Shown here one piece after another: positions 61,971 through 64,000 of a stretch of 64,000 nt of DNA. Positions within the stretch are counted from its first letter, which is position 1. Each line of letters opens with the position of its first letter. The notes beneath the pieces are model-generated. The model was not told where the DNA came from, did not search any database, and saw nothing but the letters and a program-made list of their open reading frames with translations. The translations under genes were made by a program, and so were the position numbers. The stretch is from contig JACCGJ010000567.1 in the NCBI GenBank assembly GCA_013407085.1, positions 1 through 64,000 on the forward strand, given 5' to 3'. This DNA is from Atriophallophorus winterbourni. Its lineage: Eukaryota; Platyhelminthes; Trematoda; Plagiorchiida; Microphallidae.

Positions 61971-62741
61971 TTATGCACCATCCACCTTATTGACCGCCAG
62001 TCGACCTGCCTTGGCAATTTCGACCGCCTCCGCGTGTAGGCGTTCACTATACGGTTTAATACCGCGTCTCAATATTGCCACATTTCCCAGATCAACGCTG
62101 TGGCCCGTATCTAAGACGTGCTCCGCCAAGTCGAAATCACGAATAAGGGATTGATATTCCCTCGCATCCCGGGGCTGTCTCCGGACACGCTTTCGGTGTT
62201 CTTCGATTCCAGTGTGAATTTCACTGGAAGTCTGCCCTATGTAAACACCTGAACAGTCCTTACAGTTGATTCCGTAGATGCTGTTCGTAACCCTAGATAA
62301 AGGTGTCTTATCCTTGAGGTGCATCAAAACTGAACGGATAGTTTTCCCTTTCTTATAAGTTACGCGTATGGCCCTCTGGTTCAAGATTCTACGTATCGCT
62401 TCAGATGTGCCTTTTACATACGGTATACAAACTGTATCCCACCAATTTTTCTCCGATTTTTCGGATGGGTATTTTACCTTCATCAATTGGCGTTTTACAA
62501 AACTTTTTGGATAAGCGTGGTCTATGAGCCTTTGGCCCGCTTCACGGTGCGCCTGTTTTTGCTCGCTTTCGTCGCTGCACAGATGTTCTATCTTATGGAA
62601 AATGGAACAAGCTATGGAACTGAAGACCTGCCTTGGATGAGCGGAAGTGTATCGTAGTACAGCATCTGTATCGATAGGTTTCCCGTCTACTTTTTGTGCT
62701 AAACAGTCCAAAAATGGAAGAGTGCCTGTCCTGACTATCAC
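61971..62741 (-). CDS. PLE RT thumb plus GIY-YIG endonuclease ORF
   Basis: The 256-residue frame begins in the PLE thumb region (TGTLPFLDCLAQKVDGK, YTSAHPRQVFSSIACSIF, KSFVKRQL), lacks the RT fingers and palm, and continues through NSIYGINCKDCSGVYIGQTS, the GIY-YIG motif with its CX2C pair, EEHRKRVRR and FDLAEHVLDTGHSVDL, the catalytic region, to a C-terminal helix SERLHAEAVEIAK. The ORF is uninterrupted. GIY-YIG enzymes nick the target for PLE retrotransposition. The first residues overlap the right-hand terminal repeat, so the true element was 5' truncated by that repeat. Confidence 0.85.
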   Translation of the reverse strand: MIVRTGTLPFLDCLAQKVDGKPIDTDAVLRYTSAHPRQVFSSIACSIFHKIEHLCSDESEQKQAHREAGQRLIDHAYPKSFVKRQLMKVKYPSEKSEKNWWDTVCIPYVKGTSEAIRRILNQRAIRVTYKKGKTIRSVLMHLKDKTPLSRVTNSIYGINCKDCSGVYIGQTSSEIHTGIEEHRKRVRRQPRDAREYQSLIRDFDLAEHVLDTGHSVDLGNVAILRRGIKPYSERLHAEAVEIAKAGRLAVNKVDGA

Positions 62742-62743
62742 CC

Positions 62744-62786
62744 TTGGTCTGACGAAGCTTCTGTGTCAGAAGTGAAACGTTACCCA
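62744..62786 (+). ncRNA. Family C hammerhead candidate, right end of the PLE
   Basis: TTGGT, CTGACGA (62749-62755; the hammerhead allows any base at position 7), helix II CTTCTG with loop TGT and CAGAAG, core GAAA (62774-62777), self-complementary ACGT, T, then ACCCA. Helix II is 6 bp with one extra base on each side (G-U or A-U possible). Helix I has only three sure pairs here (GGT/ACC), but a relative at 23743-23799 has ACCAA, which would pair fully with TTGGT. Confidence 0.6.
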
Positions 62787-62815
62787 AAAACTACTCTAAC
62801 CGATTGCACTCAAAT

Positions 62816-63630
62816 TTCTTTGCATTATGAATACACGATCGATCCCAAACATATTCCAATCGATTGCCGAACCAATATTTGATTTTACCACGATGATTCA
62901 AACGTTACATTTTGTTTAACTACTTGTAAGTAACATATTCTTAAAATTATACTCAACATGACAGTCGAATCGCATTGCGCTGCGTACACAAACTTATTTG
63001 TAATGGAGCCTACTGGTTTATTAATAATATTTTCGCCAAATTTAACGGTTTAACAAAAACGACCGCAATCGCGCTCGAACGAAATCAGTTAGAATGAGAT
63101 CGCCCGAAACGTCTAATAGAAACGACAACCAGAGTGAACTCCCCCTTCATTAATCTGTCTCCGTGTGATCATTTATAATCGGCTTTATAAGAGTCCCATA
63201 AACTAATGTTTTTTATGTCATTGAGGTCACAAGGTATGCCATTGTTTTAGGTGTTAGAAAATTATTGTTAATATTCTTACCACGAAACTAATGCTGATTT
63301 TTGGAAGCGATGAAGCTCGCAAACTCAGTCATTCGTTTTTACCCAAAAACCGCAACAAACGTCATTCGTGAGGCATATTCAATTTAGCCAAGACCTCATC
63401 TAGCATGAATTCATTCTTAATGTGTGATGTCGCCTGGATTCACAGGTATATAACTAGTTGCAAAAGGTAAAAGACGATCTACAGCATCTGGCAATACGTA
63501 CTACCGATTGATTGCTAAAGTGTGCAACGATAAATGCCCGAATATAATGCCTGGAGGTTATTTGATAATAGTCCTCAATGAAGCCATATGTGAAGTCAGT
63601 TACTCGGAGAACAGTTTGCGCGGTTGACAG
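62816..63630. other. Intron 2 of the minus-strand gene, nothing certain
   Basis: Minus-strand 63370-63420 can be read ATSHIKNEFMLDEVLAKLNM after an acceptor-like AATCCAG, which looks protein-like. It would break the phase match between exons 2 and 3, so I left it out. The rest shows no repeat I recognise. Confidence 0.3.
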
Positions 63631-63636
63631 ACTCAC

Positions 63637-63848
63637 TGTTGTTGAACATCAAATGCGTAGCTTTGTACAATTGGCCAAGTTTCAATCATCATCTTCTCAA
63701 ACCGATCTAGGAATTCATTGTCAAATCACGGCGCCCGTCTTACTTGGCACAGCGTGTGAATTTCGAAAACAAATTGCGATTCGTTTGCAGGGAGCGAACA
63801 TGAGTCGAAAGATTGACATTTTATAATTCTCGTGTGCTTCAGCGTCAT
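63637..63848 (-). CDS. Unidentified minus-strand gene, exons 1 and 2 (N-terminus)
   Basis: From an ATG at 63848 exon 1 (63744-63848) reads MTLKHTRIIKCQSFDSCSLP, ANESQFVFEIHTLCQ to donor GTAAGACG. With a 48-nt intron ending CGGTTTGAG, exon 2 (63637-63695) gives KMMIETWPIVQSYAFDVQQ plus two bases before GTGAGTC. An alternative start at 63852 in another frame with acceptor AATTCCTAG (exon 2 from 63706, 37-nt intron) also stays open. I prefer the first because its N-terminus reads more naturally, but cannot decide. Exon 3 at 59500 fits the phase in both cases. Confidence 0.6.
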
Positions 63849-64000
63849 TCATCTTTGTAACGGTGAAACAAAGTGAATATGAGTAAACCTACATCGTGTG
63901 TGGGGACACAAAACAGTTTCAAATTTGGTATTTTGCTGATAAAAGGTAGCAGCAACGAGTAGTTGATCGGATTGCAGTACACGAGCGCCTCATGTTTCTT

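Larger units (their letters stand above)
61562..62815 (-). mobile_element. Penelope-like element fragment bracketed by inverted family C repeats
   Basis: A minus-strand PLE ORF lies between two inverted copies of the same ~85-bp sequence. The left end (61562-61650) reads GTGCAATCGGTTAGAGTAG to GGGTGATAGTTAGGACAGG. The right end (62728-62812) reads CCTGTCCTGACTATCACCC to CTACTCTAACCGATTGCAC. Each contains a hammerhead-like core on the strand pointing outward from the ORF. Complex terminal repeats with hammerheads are known from Penelope-like elements, but perfect inverted flanks of this kind are less usual and could help replication or reflect an insertion into a palindrome. Confidence 0.8.

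Noticed and set aside
63370..63430. Extra exon of the minus-strand gene (ATSHIKNEF...)
   Set aside because: Protein-like, but it breaks the phase agreement between exons 2 and 3 and has no clear donor.

Overview
The window looks like nuclear DNA of a flatworm, most likely a digenean fluke; this is inferred. It has intron-rich animal genes, several spliceosomal introns of only 29-48 nt, and dense CR1-like LINEs, RTE-like LINEs, Penelope-like elements and short repeats. I see no bacterial-type operons, CRISPR arrays, rRNA genes or convincing tRNA genes. About half or more of the non-exonic sequence is recognisably repeat-derived.

Layout. 1-4140: a decayed antisense CR1-like LINE (PHD finger, APE-type endonuclease and reverse transcriptase) with duplicated sequence at its 5' end. 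4736-21287 (+): a complete ten-exon gene for the 26S proteasome base subunit Rpn1/PSMD2 (969 codons by my splicing). Its first three introns are 32, 29 and 30 nt; its large introns hold a CR1-like LINE, a deleted pogo/Tigger transposon and many copies of a ~240-bp short repeat. 21300-29780: intergenic DNA with an unresolved minus-strand coding stretch, an RTE-like tail, a perfect 23-bp palindrome and a decayed LINE. 63848 down to 29795 (-): a long split gene I do not recognise. Two exon blocks stay in frame (nine exons/283 codons and seven exons/about 472 codons), with two more exons near a 1000-N assembly gap. Its introns contain LINEs, two Penelope-like elements, a hAT element and further repeats.

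The most interesting system is a set of dispersed repeats that fold on paper as hammerhead ribozymes. Families A and B have the CUGAUGA core, a 4-bp helix II, the GAAA core, a self-complementary ACCGGU helix III and a cleavable GUC, GUU or GUA followed by a complementary helix I strand. Intact or nearly intact copies lie at 49804, 40222, 59991, 57795 and 48486, with at least seven decayed ones. Several sit in tandem units of roughly 215-240 nt, like retrozymes. A third family (C, core CUGACGA) flanks a Penelope-like GIY-YIG ORF as inverted copies. Hammerheads are known from Penelope-like elements and from schistosome repeats; the families, tandem layout and palindromic helix III here deserve a proper survey.

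Two transposon insertions lie on or next to 5' splice sites of the minus-strand gene. The hAT element's 8-bp target duplication contains the splice donor itself. All splice sites, ribozyme foldings and family assignments were made by eye from the sequence; no search or folding program was run.
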